Assembly: GCA_016302585.1 (NCBI GenBank)
Contig: JAEDNI010000010.1
Location: forward strand, 1 to 46,229
Direction: 5' to 3'
Length of the DNA stretch: 46,229 bases
Source of the DNA: Paludibacteraceae bacterium
GTDB taxonomy: Bacteria; Bacteroidota; Bacteroidia; Bacteroidales; Paludibacteraceae
A model generated the notes under the pieces. It searched no databases, was not told where the DNA came from, and saw nothing but the letters and a program-made list of their open reading frames with translations. The position numbers and the translations under genes were made by a program. Positions 41,019-46,229 of the stretch are shown here, piece after piece (positions within the stretch are counted from its first letter, which is position 1; each line of letters begins with the position of its first letter).

Positions 41019-42090
41019 ATTTGCTGGCCTCTCGATAAAGCGGAATAGAAATCGCCAGGAAGACGAAGTTCGGCAGCCAAGCCGCCATAAACGGACTCAT
41101 CACGTTATTCACGCTGAAGGTCGTGCTCACGGTCGAGAAGAGGATATACGCAGCCGTCAGGATGATGCCTATACCTAAGTTCTTTCCCATGCCGCGTCGC
41201 ATCCGTCGGCTGGACATCGTTACGCCCAGCAGCGTCATGATAAACGCGCCTACGGCCGAAGCCCAGCGTTTATGATACTCTACCTCGAAGGCCTTCACGT
41301 TACTGCTACCGCGCTGCTGTTGGCGAGCGATGTAATGCCGTAACTCGGGTGTTGTCATCTGCTTTGCCTGCTGCGCCGTGATGAACAGCTCATCCGGAAT
41401 GATGGGCAGCGTGATGTCTTTTCTTGCCCCGCGTTCCAGCGTCTCGCGCATGCCCCTGAACTCGCGCTGGGTGTACGTGTCGAGGTGCCAGTTCTCCAGG
41501 CTGTCGTAGTAGATACGGTCGGCTGTGATACGCATCACGAGAGTCTTATCTTCGAATTTCTCGATCGAACAACGATAGCCGATTCCTGCGCGGCGCTGGA
41601 AGGACTCGATATGTAATATCGTGCCCGGCTCCACTTCCATTTGGATGTTCCGCGCGTTCTCGGTCGTGAAATGCTCCAAGTACTGGTCCGTGAAATGCAG
41701 CATCCGCTCGCTGCTCTTCGGGATCACCCAGCCGCCTAATATCACACTCAGCACAAAAAGCACGAAGACGGAGAGGAAATAGGGTAGCATCAGGCGGTGA
41801 TAACTCATTCCGGCGGCCTGCATGGCGATGATCTCGGAGTTCCCGGCTAATTTACTGGTAAAGAAAATAACGGAGATGAAGATGAACAGCGAGCTGAACA
41901 TATTCATGTAGTAGGGGATGAAGGGGATGTAGTAGTCGAGGATGATCTCCCGGAGTGGCACTTGGTTCTCAAAGAAGTCGTCCATCTTCTCTGTCAGGTC
42001 AAAGACGATAGCGATGGACAAAATCAGCACGATCGAAAAAAAGAACGTGCCGAGAAATTTCTTTATGATATACCAATCTAATCGCTTCAT
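41017..42090 (-). CDS. LptF/LptG family LPS-export permease
   Basis: A 357-aa YjgP/YjgQ-family permease. Two N-terminal helices (FLGTFFFSIVLILSIAIVFDL; residues 50-75) and a third near 100-120 precede a periplasmic beta-jellyroll domain (about 130-260), and three C-terminal helices follow. With LptB and its partner it pulls lipopolysaccharide from the inner membrane. Bacteroidota have two such paralogues; LptF versus LptG is not certain, and the partner gene is not in the window. It lies downstream of tgt in the same direction. Its leader holds a G-rich run. Confidence 0.88.
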   Translation of the reverse strand: MKRLDWYIIKKFLGTFFFSIVLILSIAIVFDLTEKMDDFFENQVPLREIILDYYIPFIPYYMNMFSSLFIFISVIFFTSKLAGNSEIIAMQAAGMSYHRLMLPYFLSVFVLFVLSVILGGWVIPKSSERMLHFTDQYLEHFTTENARNIQMEVEPGTILHIESFQRRAGIGYRCSIEKFEDKTLVMRITADRIYYDSLENWHLDTYTQREFRGMRETLERGARKDITLPIIPDELFITAQQAKQMTTPELRHYIARQQQRGSSNVKAFEVEYHKRWASAVGAFIMTLLGVTMSSRRMRRGMGKNLGIGIILTAAYILFSTVSTTFSVNNVMSPFMAAWLPNFVFLAISIPLYREASK

Positions 42091-42105
42091 CTTATTCCCT
42101 GCCGT

Positions 42106-42133
42106 CCCCCCCCTCCCTCCCTTGAGGGGAGGG
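42106..42133 (-). promoter_or_regulatory. G-rich hairpin/quadruplex-capable leader before the LptF/G gene
   Basis: The minus strand reads GGGAGGGAGGGGGGGG (42121-42106), four G-tracts with one-base loops, which fits a G-quadruplex motif. The first GGGAGGG can instead pair with CCCTCCC (42133-42127) in a hairpin with a five-base loop. The two folds are mutually exclusive. It lies 16 nt before the start codon. Confidence 0.5.
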
Positions 42134-42147
42134 TCGGGGTGGGGTTG

Positions 42148-43281
42148 TTACAATCTCGCCGTTATCCTCGGCATCACGCCGGCTTTCCATTCCGCAAAAT
42201 CGCCTGCCAGGATATGCTCCCTCGCCTGGGTGACGAGATCGAGATAGAACGCTAAGTTATGAATCGACAGTATCTCGAGTCCCAACATCTCCTGCGCGTG
42301 TATCAAATGTCTTGCATAAGCCCGCGTGTATGCGTGATCGACATAACTCGTGCCGCATGGATCCAACTCCGTGAAGTCGTCCTCCCATTTCTTGTTACGC
42401 AGGTTCATCACGCCGTTCCACGTGAAGATCATGCCGTTGCGGCCGTTGCGGGTAGGCATCACGCAGTCGAACATATCTACGCCGCGTTCAATCGCCTCAA
42501 GGATATTCCACGGCGTGCCGACGCCCATGAGGTAGCGCGGTTTATCCTCCGGCAATATGTCATTGCATACCTCAATCATGTCGTACATCACTTCCGTTGG
42601 TTCCCCTACCGCCAAGCCGCCTATGGCATATCCGTCGCGGTCTAAGTCGCGCAGCCGTTTGCAGGCCTCTTGCCGCAAGTCCGTGTATGTGCAACCCTGC
42701 ACGATCGGGAAGAGATGTTGCTTATAGCCGTAGAGGTCCTCTGTGCCGTCAAAACGCGCAATACAACGGTCCAGCCAGCGATGTGTGCGATCCATCGAGT
42801 CCTTGGCGTATTTCTTATCCGCCGTACCCGGACAGCACTCGTCAAACGCCATCATGATGTCGGCGCCTATCTCTCGCTCGATATCCATCACCCCCTCCGG
42901 CGTGAAGAGCAACTTACGGCCGTCGATATGACTGCTGAACCGCACGCCCTCTTCCGTCATCTTCCGGATGTCGGTCAGTGAGAACACCTGAAACCCGCCG
43001 CTGTCCGTCAGGATCGGCCTGTTCCAGCCTTCGAAGCGATGGAGTCCGCCTGCCTGATGGAGTATCTCCGTTCCCGGACGCAGGAAGAGATGATAGGTAT
43101 TGCCAAGGATGATCTGCGCCTTGATGTCGTCCTCCAGCTCTTTGCGTTGCACGCCTTTGACGGTGCCGACGGTTCCCACGGGCATAAATATCGGCGTGAG
43201 TATATCGCCGTGGTCGGTGTGTATCACACCTGCCCGCGCACCAACCGCCTTCGCCTCGCTATGTAACTCAAAAAATACCAT
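42148..43281 (-). CDS. tgt: Queuine/preQ1 tRNA-guanine transglycosylase
   Basis: A 377-aa TIM-barrel enzyme that exchanges guanine-34 of tRNAs with GUN anticodons for preQ1. Signatures are LTDSGGFQVFSL (catalytic Asp region), GGLAVGEP, and MFDCVMPTRNGRNGMIFT with the second catalytic Asp. The usual C-terminal zinc site (CxCxxC with a later His) is not there: the segment reads LDPCGTSYVDHAYTRAYARH with one Cys. I believe other Bacteroidales enzymes share this loss, but cannot check it here. It is 67 bp after panD, across a 9-bp repeat array. Confidence 0.93.
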   Translation of the reverse strand: MVFFELHSEAKAVGARAGVIHTDHGDILTPIFMPVGTVGTVKGVQRKELEDDIKAQIILGNTYHLFLRPGTEILHQAGGLHRFEGWNRPILTDSGGFQVFSLTDIRKMTEEGVRFSSHIDGRKLLFTPEGVMDIEREIGADIMMAFDECCPGTADKKYAKDSMDRTHRWLDRCIARFDGTEDLYGYKQHLFPIVQGCTYTDLRQEACKRLRDLDRDGYAIGGLAVGEPTEVMYDMIEVCNDILPEDKPRYLMGVGTPWNILEAIERGVDMFDCVMPTRNGRNGMIFTWNGVMNLRNKKWEDDFTELDPCGTSYVDHAYTRAYARHLIHAQEMLGLEILSIHNLAFYLDLVTQAREHILAGDFAEWKAGVMPRITARL

Positions 43282-43286
43282 AATTA

Positions 43287-43358
43287 CTAGTTTGTCTAGT
43301 TTGTCTAGTTAATCTAGTTAATCTAGTTAATCTAGTTAATCTAGTCGACTAGTCGACT
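43287..43358. repeat. 9-bp tandem array (TAGTTAATC) between panD and tgt
   Basis: Two units TAGTTTGTC, four units TAGTTAATC and two 8-bp TAGTCGAC units in a row. The array starts 6 bp before the tgt start codon and overlaps the end of panD, whose TAG stop (43351-43349) belongs to it. Confidence 0.88.
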
Positions 43359-43699
43359 ATTTTGTTTCCCGCTCCGGGAAACACGATGCTCGGCTTGAAC
43401 GCCTTCGCCTCCTCCGGCGTCATGAGCGCGTACGCCATGATGATCACCGTGTCGCCTACATTCACCAGGTGCGCTGCGGCGCCGTTGATGCAGATACAGC
43501 CCGAGCCGCGTTTGCCGGGGATGACATAGGTCTCCAGCCGCGCGCCATTGTTGTTGTCCACTACCTGCACACGCTCGCCGGCATAGATGTTTGCCTCCTC
43601 CATGAGCGCCTCATCAATGGTGATAGAACCGATATACTCGAGGTTTGCCTCAGTCACCTGTACGCGGTGAATCTTTGATTTTAATATGTTCAAAAGCAT
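43349..43699 (-). CDS. panD: Aspartate 1-decarboxylase
   Basis: A 116-aa pyruvoyl enzyme that makes beta-alanine for pantothenate and CoA. The self-cleavage site is the Gly-Ser of EYIGSITID near residue 24-25, and the N-terminal ILKSKIHRVQVTEANLEY with the Lys and His is typical. GERVQVVDNNNGARLETYVI and IINGAAAHLVNVGD-type strands (here CINGAAAHLVNVGD) follow. ATG 43699 is used; an upstream extension would run across the promoter. The final Val-Asp and the stop fall in the 9-bp array. The promoter is shared back-to-back with element copy B. Confidence 0.95.
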   Translation of the reverse strand: MLLNILKSKIHRVQVTEANLEYIGSITIDEALMEEANIYAGERVQVVDNNNGARLETYVIPGKRGSGCICINGAAAHLVNVGDTVIIMAYALMTPEEAKAFKPSIVFPGAGNKIVD

Positions 43700-43718
43700 A
43701 ATACTCCAAATTACGCCG

Positions 43719-43750
43719 CAAAGGTACAACAAAAATTGCACATACGCAAA
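43719..43750 (-). promoter_or_regulatory. panD promoter, back-to-back with element copy B
   Basis: On the minus strand TTTG (43750-43747), 20 nt, and TACCTTTG (43726-43719). On the plus strand an ATTG starting about 43735 is spaced 20 nt from GATTTTTC (about 43759-43766), the same weak pair and spacing as at copies A and C, pointing into copy B. Confidence 0.78.
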
Positions 43751-44054
43751 AAAAAATGGATTTTTCAGCAAAAAATAGAATTAATTCTATAGTCGGATGA
43801 ATCTATACGGGCTTGGATGCTCGCATACGGAGAACGTATAGGAACATCCGACAGAGGGTGCAACCCTTTGCGGAAAATACATTTTTTGCGTATGTCCGGC
43901 AGGACGCGACTGTACTTTCGGGCTGGTGGAGAAGCCAATTGACTTTTGGCTTCGAAAAGGGAAGGCAGTCGGGGAGACTAAGCCGACCGAGATAAAAACA
44001 AACCAAGGCAGATGTCCGAAGTACAACTTTTTTTGCAAGTCGAAAGCCACAAAA

Positions 44055-44076
44055 AAAGCCCCAAAGGGCTTTCTTT
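44055..44076 (+). terminator. Terminator inside element copy B
   Basis: Stem AAAGCCC/GGGCTTT with loop CAAA, then CTTTT. It is positioned to end a plus-strand transcript that begins near 43770, giving an RNA of about 300 nt. No protein gene on this strand could use it. Confidence 0.8.
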
Positions 44077-44101
44077 TAACTATTTGTGGGTCTAAAGTTG
44101 G

Positions 44102-44170
44102 TTCATTTACGGTTCATTTACGGTCCATTTACGGTCCATTCCCGCGACCATCCCGCGACCATTACGGACG
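44102..44170. repeat. 3' tail repeats of element copy B
   Basis: Direct 11-bp units TTCATTTACGG, TTCATTTACGG, TCCATTTACGG, then TCCATTCCCGCGACC and ATCCCGCGACC, ending in ATTACGGACG. Copy A has the same tail with fewer units. A short ACGG/CCGT stem follows in both. Confidence 0.8.
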
Positions 44171-44289
44171 TCACTGTCCCGTTTGTATCCGGTTTTGGCT
44201 CCGTTTTGGCTATTTTTTTTGAAAAGAACTACATCTTGCGTAACCATTCGCCCGACTTTCATTCTCCTAAATCTAAATAAGGGCACAGG

Positions 44290-44700
44290 CTATAGTTGAG
44301 TTAGTATCTCCTTTTCAAATTGCTGAACGGTCATTATTCGGCAATCACCTATAGTCCCTATATCCAACAAATCGCTATCTCCGGAAACTAAATAGATTGC
44401 GTTCGCTTGAACCGCCAATTCCAACAAATAATCATCTTTCGGATCACGGCAGCGGCTTGGAATATCGCCTAAAGGAACGTTAGTCATGTTTTGCTCCATC
44501 CAATGACGCAATTGCTCTACGTCTTCTGAATGGAAGTATTTGGCAAATTTCGGACGTTGGGCAACAAGCAAAACCTCTTGCATCAATCGCTCGGTCATTA
44601 TCAACTCGACGCAGGGGTAACTTAGCAAATCCCTTAACGAAGCTAATTGCCGTCCGATGAGCGAACTAATCCATATATTGGTATCTACGATGACGCGCAT
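44290..44700 (-). CDS. PIN-domain toxin (module 1)
   Basis: A 136-aa PIN-family ribonuclease-like toxin of the putative toxin-antitoxin PIN family (TIGR00305 type). Acidic residues expected at the metal site are in VIVDTNIWISSL, MTERLMQEVL, RCRDPKDDYLLELA and VSGDSDLL. ATG 44700 directly follows the antitoxin stop by one base; an in-frame ATG at 44715 would overlap it. Toxins of this kind cleave RNA until bound by the antitoxin. Its target is unknown. Confidence 0.85.
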   Translation of the reverse strand: MRVIVDTNIWISSLIGRQLASLRDLLSYPCVELIMTERLMQEVLLVAQRPKFAKYFHSEDVEQLRHWMEQNMTNVPLGDIPSRCRDPKDDYLLELAVQANAIYLVSGDSDLLDIGTIGDCRIMTVQQFEKEILTQL

Positions 44701-44701
44701 C

Positions 44702-44971
44702 TTATTTGTGTGCATATTCCTTATCGTAAATTTCTTGGCGAGCCATCTCACACTCTTGGCGAATTTCTTCATCCGTCAAATCACAAGCGGAAAAAGTTTC
44801 TTGGAGTTTTGCAAAAGAATTTGCACGTTTTTGTGCTTGTCTCTCCTCTCTGTTTAATAATGCCTGTACATCCAAAGGAACTATGACATACGGCACGCTG
44901 ATACGCTTGGCAAAATCAGTCAGAAACGCCATTTGTGCTTTGTCTTGCGGTTGAAAAACAATAGTACTCAT
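44702..44971 (-). CDS. Putative antitoxin (module 1)
   Basis: An 89-aa acidic/basic mixed protein (STIVFQPQDKAQMAFLTDFA at the start, EIRQECEMARQEIYDKEYAH at the end). No family is certain. Position before and coupling to a PIN toxin gene, plus size, indicate the antitoxin; the beta-start and helical end fit a DNA-binding N-terminus and a toxin-wrapping C-terminus. ATG 44971 has an ideal GGAGG site, while an upstream in-frame start would lie over the promoter region. Confidence 0.75.
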   Translation of the reverse strand: MSTIVFQPQDKAQMAFLTDFAKRISVPYVIVPLDVQALLNREERQAQKRANSFAKLQETFSACDLTDEEIRQECEMARQEIYDKEYAHK

Positions 44972-44999
44972 AATTACCTCCTTTTTTAAAAATTCGCTG

Positions 45000-45031
45000 C
45001 AAAGATACAACAAAAAATCGACATACGCAAG
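45000..45031 (-). promoter_or_regulatory. Promoter of toxin-antitoxin module 1
   Basis: CTTG (45031-45028), 20 nt, TATCTTTG (45007-45000) on the minus strand. The -33 box lies in the loop of the hairpin at 45012-45047. Confidence 0.85.
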
Positions 45032-45047
45032 AGTATGCCGATTTTTT
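45012..45047. terminator. Hairpin ending module 2 and overlapping the module 1 promoter
   Basis: A 10-bp stem ATCGGCATAC/GTATGTCGAT (minus strand, one G-T pair) flanked by A6 and T6 runs. It can terminate the transcript coming from module 2. Confidence 0.7.
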
Positions 45048-45056
45048 GTAATAATT

Positions 45057-45085
45057 CGTTAACCGTTAACCGTTAACCCGTTAAT
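45057..45085. repeat. 7-bp array CGTTAAC x3
   Basis: Three perfect CGTTAAC units and a partial fourth after the module 2 toxin gene. The unit is itself nearly palindromic and carries TAA on both strands. Confidence 0.85.
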
Positions 45086-45093
45086 TCCCAAAT

Positions 45094-45513
45094 TCAAACT
45101 CTCATCCAATCAAGCCACTCACTGGCTGTCATTACCGGCAAGGTGGAGTAAGTAAAATCTTTGCCATTTCGAGTGATGATGACTTCTGTATTGACAGCCA
45201 AGGCGGAATGGTATTGTAAAGCATCCTCAAAATCCTTAAATTTGGAAGATAGGGATAAACGGACTACGTTTTCATCAATCGGAGACAGCTGGCATATCTC
45301 GCAAAAACCACTCAATTTCCGACGAAGCAGATCTTGTGGCATCTTTGCTTTTTCCATAAAAAAGCTAGCGGTAGCTAAAGTTAATGCAGAGCAATAGACT
45401 TCTATTTTTCCTGCATCGGCAAGACTTAAAATAGCAACTGCATCATTAAGCCACTCTTGGCGTTCAAGCAGGAAGTCAATAACGATATTGGTGTCTAAGA
45501 AAAGGCGTTTCAT
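45094..45513 (-). CDS. PIN-domain toxin (module 2)
   Basis: A 139-aa VapC-like PIN protein. Acidic positions are LFLDTNIVIDFLLE at the start, the Glu of FMEKAK, FKDFEDALQYHSA (near residue 95) and the late ITRNGKDF. It differs in sequence from module 1's toxin, so the two are not a recent duplication. The start overlaps the antitoxin stop as ATGA. RNase activity is expected from the family. Confidence 0.85.
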   Translation of the reverse strand: MKRLFLDTNIVIDFLLERQEWLNDAVAILSLADAGKIEVYCSALTLATASFFMEKAKMPQDLLRRKLSGFCEICQLSPIDENVVRLSLSSKFKDFEDALQYHSALAVNTEVIITRNGKDFTYSTLPVMTASEWLDWMRV

Positions 45514-45770
45514 TTGTACTTCTCTGCTAAATATTTATAACGGATATCATCCAAATCCTCATCGGGTATATCCCATGAGTGTCCGGAAAGAAGGTTGGCT
45601 ACCCGTGGTGATACTTCTATCGAGCGCTTTTGTGCTTTTTCTTCATCCTTGGAAATACTCTGCACAAAATTAGCGAGGAAATCATCAATCATTTGATTAA
45701 TGTTCAGTCCTCTTCTTTCTGCGAATACTTGTGCGTCGCTATACAATGTTGGATTTATCGCAACCTGCAT
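45510..45770 (-). CDS. Putative antitoxin (module 2), DUF6364-like
   Basis: An 86-aa protein. An N-terminal ribbon-helix-helix-like segment (VAINPTLYSDAQVFAERRGL, INQMIDDFLANFV) fits DNA binding as in DUF6364-type antitoxins, and the C-terminus (IPDEDLDDIRYKYLAEKYK) would contact the toxin. It has a GGAGG site and overlaps the toxin start by ATGA. Confidence 0.8.
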   Translation of the reverse strand: MQVAINPTLYSDAQVFAERRGLNINQMIDDFLANFVQSISKDEEKAQKRSIEVSPRVANLLSGHSWDIPDEDLDDIRYKYLAEKYK

Positions 45771-45798
45771 AATTACCTCCTTTGTTTAAAATTCGCTG

Positions 45799-45830
45799 CA
45801 AAGATACAACAAAAAATCGACATACGCAAG
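45799..45830 (-). promoter_or_regulatory. Promoter of toxin-antitoxin module 2
   Basis: CTTG (45830-45827), 20 nt, TATCTTTG (45806-45799) on the minus strand, identical to the module 1 promoter. Confidence 0.85.
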
Positions 45831-45846
45831 AGTATGCCGATTTTTT
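45811..45846. terminator. Hairpin before module 2
   Basis: Same 10-bp stem and A/T runs as at 45012-45047. It would end the transcript of the surface-protein gene at the right edge. Confidence 0.7.
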
Positions 45847-45855
45847 GTAATAATT

Positions 45856-45932
45856 CGTTAACCGTTCACCATTCACCGTTAACCATTCACCATTCACCAT
45901 TCACCGTTAACCGTTAACCGTTAACCATTCAT
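45856..45932. repeat. Mixed 7-bp array of eleven units
   Basis: CGTTAAC, CGTTCAC, CATTCAC, CGTTAAC, three CATTCAC, three CGTTAAC and CATTCAT, without gaps. It abuts the stop of the partial gene at 45936. Alternation of two variants shows growth by blocks and not only by single-unit slippage. Confidence 0.9.
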
Positions 45933-45935
45933 CCC

Positions 45936-46229
45936 TTATTCCACGCGAGTGCCGCGGGCGTCAAAGATCTTACCGTCCTTAACGATGTAGAGGACGCCGT
46001 CGATGATGCGTTTTTGCGCTCTTCCCTTCAGGGAGGAGTCGGAGGTAGGCTCCTCCAATCCTGTCGGCGTATTCTGAATCGGCGAGATCTCGAGCCAGAA
46101 GCGCTCGGTGTAGTCGCCTGCGGCGAGGTTAACGGTGTAATCCAATGCGCTGAGGCTCGTGCGAATACCAGTCTCCTCGTCGATCAGCGTGATACCTACG
46201 CCATTCGTTCCATCCGGGATGGAGAAGGT
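45936..46229 (-). CDS. 3' end of a secreted protein with C-terminal sorting motif (truncated by the window)
   Basis: 97 codons open to the right edge without a start. The end KRIIDGVLYIVKDGKIFDAR, followed by GTRVE, fits the Bacteroidales sorting-tail pattern (xxIDGxLxIxKDGKxYxxxG), the same kind as in the protein at 27298-28344. The preceding part (TFSIPDGTNGVGITLIDEET) is beta-rich. The passenger function is outside the window. Confidence 0.75.
   Translation of the reverse strand, partial: TFSIPDGTNGVGITLIDEETGIRTSLSALDYTVNLAAGDYTERFWLEISPIQNTPTGLEEPTSDSSLKGRAQKRIIDGVLYIVKDGKIFDARGTRVE

Larger units (their letters stand above)
43768..44190 (+). ncRNA. Copy B of the dispersed structured-RNA element
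   Basis: This holds most of the 590-bp gap between panD and the PIN toxin gene. In order: palindrome ATAGAATTAATTCTAT (43775-43790); outer stem GTCGGATG/CATCCGAC (43792-43799 with 43845-43852); inner stem CTATACG/CGTATAG (43803-43809 with 43835-43841); a 25-nt loop (43810-43834) with core TTGGATGCTCGCATACGGA; hairpin AGGGT/ACCCT (43855-43867); conserved block GCAGGACGCGACTGTACTTT (about 43899-43918); then a branch not seen in copy A, where GTACTTTCGG (43912-43921) pairs with CCGAAGTAC (44016-44024) around GAAGCCAA/TTGGCTTC and GTCGG/CCGAC hairpins. A terminator follows at 44055-44076, then the repeat tail. No conserved open frame. Confidence 0.68.
44969..45067. repeat. Promoter/terminator cassette, copy 1
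   Basis: 99 bp that match 45768-45866 at 97 positions. Read on the minus strand it contains, in order, a hairpin with T-run, the promoter, a short leader, the GGAGG site and the start codon. Both toxin-antitoxin pairs therefore have the same control region, although their proteins are unrelated. Confidence 0.92.
45768..45866. repeat. Promoter/terminator cassette, copy 2
   Basis: Second copy of the 99-bp control region (see 44969-45067); two mismatches, both in the T/A run next to the ribosome site. Confidence 0.92.

Noticed and set aside
43768..44076. tmRNA, RNase P RNA or tRNA
   Set aside because: No tRNA-like acceptor end, tag reading frame or RNase P core motifs were seen, and these RNAs are not normally present in several variable copies.
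43926..44222. Short open frames inside element copies A and B, such as 98 codons at 43926-44222
   Set aside because: None is shared between the copies, while RNA pairing is; the terminator at 44055 would interrupt this one.

Overview
The window is chromosomal DNA from a member of the Bacteroidales (phylum Bacteroidota), probably an uncultured gut or rumen lineage. The evidence is the promoter type (TTTG, 20 nt, TAnnTTTG, found 13 times), families largely confined to this phylum (DUF4290, DUF5686, DUF6242, DUF3127), a diaminopimelate-type peptidoglycan recycling ligase (Mpl), and secreted proteins with C-terminal sorting domains of the type IX secretion kind. Genus and species cannot be read from the sequence. 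No rRNA, tRNA, CRISPR array, insertion sequence or prophage was found.

Layout. 1-3.5 kb (+): endonuclease/exonuclease/phosphatase-family protein, short DUF4290 protein, prs, M28 peptidase lipoprotein. 3.5-9.1 kb (-): rpmH, rbfA, LolE-like permease, lipoprotein, xerD, DUF5686 protein, tightly overlapped behind one promoter. 9.1-13.7 kb (-): DUF6242 lipoprotein, pgk, DUF3127 OB-fold protein with an SSB-like tail, phosphoesterase, short recO. 13.8-17.2 kb: fau (+), then ddl, a polyprenyl diphosphate synthase and an unknown gene (-). 17.2-17.6 kb: non-coding element copy A. 17.6-28.4 kb (-): a surface operon (348-aa secreted protein, 2268-aa repeat protein, outer-membrane barrel) that runs into xseA and a helix-hairpin-helix membrane protein. 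28.4-31.2 kb (-): comEC-like, rpe and an OmpR-type regulator with a Glu at the phospho-acceptor position. 31.2-33.7 kb (+): ansA, pepD. 33.8-40.2 kb (-): typA, tig, mpl, dCMP deaminase, S41 protease. 40.7 kb (+): a 97-aa secreted protein that is essentially one sorting-domain-like module. 41.0-43.7 kb (-): panD, tgt, LptF/G permease. 43.7-44.2 kb: non-coding element copy B. 44.3-45.8 kb (-): two PIN-domain toxin-antitoxin pairs behind nearly identical promoters. 45.9 kb to the edge: the 3' end of another sorted surface protein.

The most interesting signal is non-coding. Two full copies (A near 17.3-17.55 kb, B near 43.77-44.19 kb) and one edge-truncated copy (C, 1-50, opposite strand) of a dispersed element lie directly behind divergent promoters of ordinary genes (ddl, panD, the endonuclease-like gene). 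A and B share a 25-nt hairpin loop with a 19-nt core differing at one position. The stems holding this loop differ completely in sequence yet remain paired in both copies, which is compensatory covariation and points to a structured RNA. Both copies also share a small GGGT/ACCC hairpin, a third conserved block, and a 3' tail of 11-12 bp tandem repeats ending in a hairpin.

A second genome-level signature is short tandem arrays of 7-bp (once 9-bp) units at gene junctions. They often supply the stop codon of the upstream gene. Stop-free versions occur inside ctpA, mpl and xseA.
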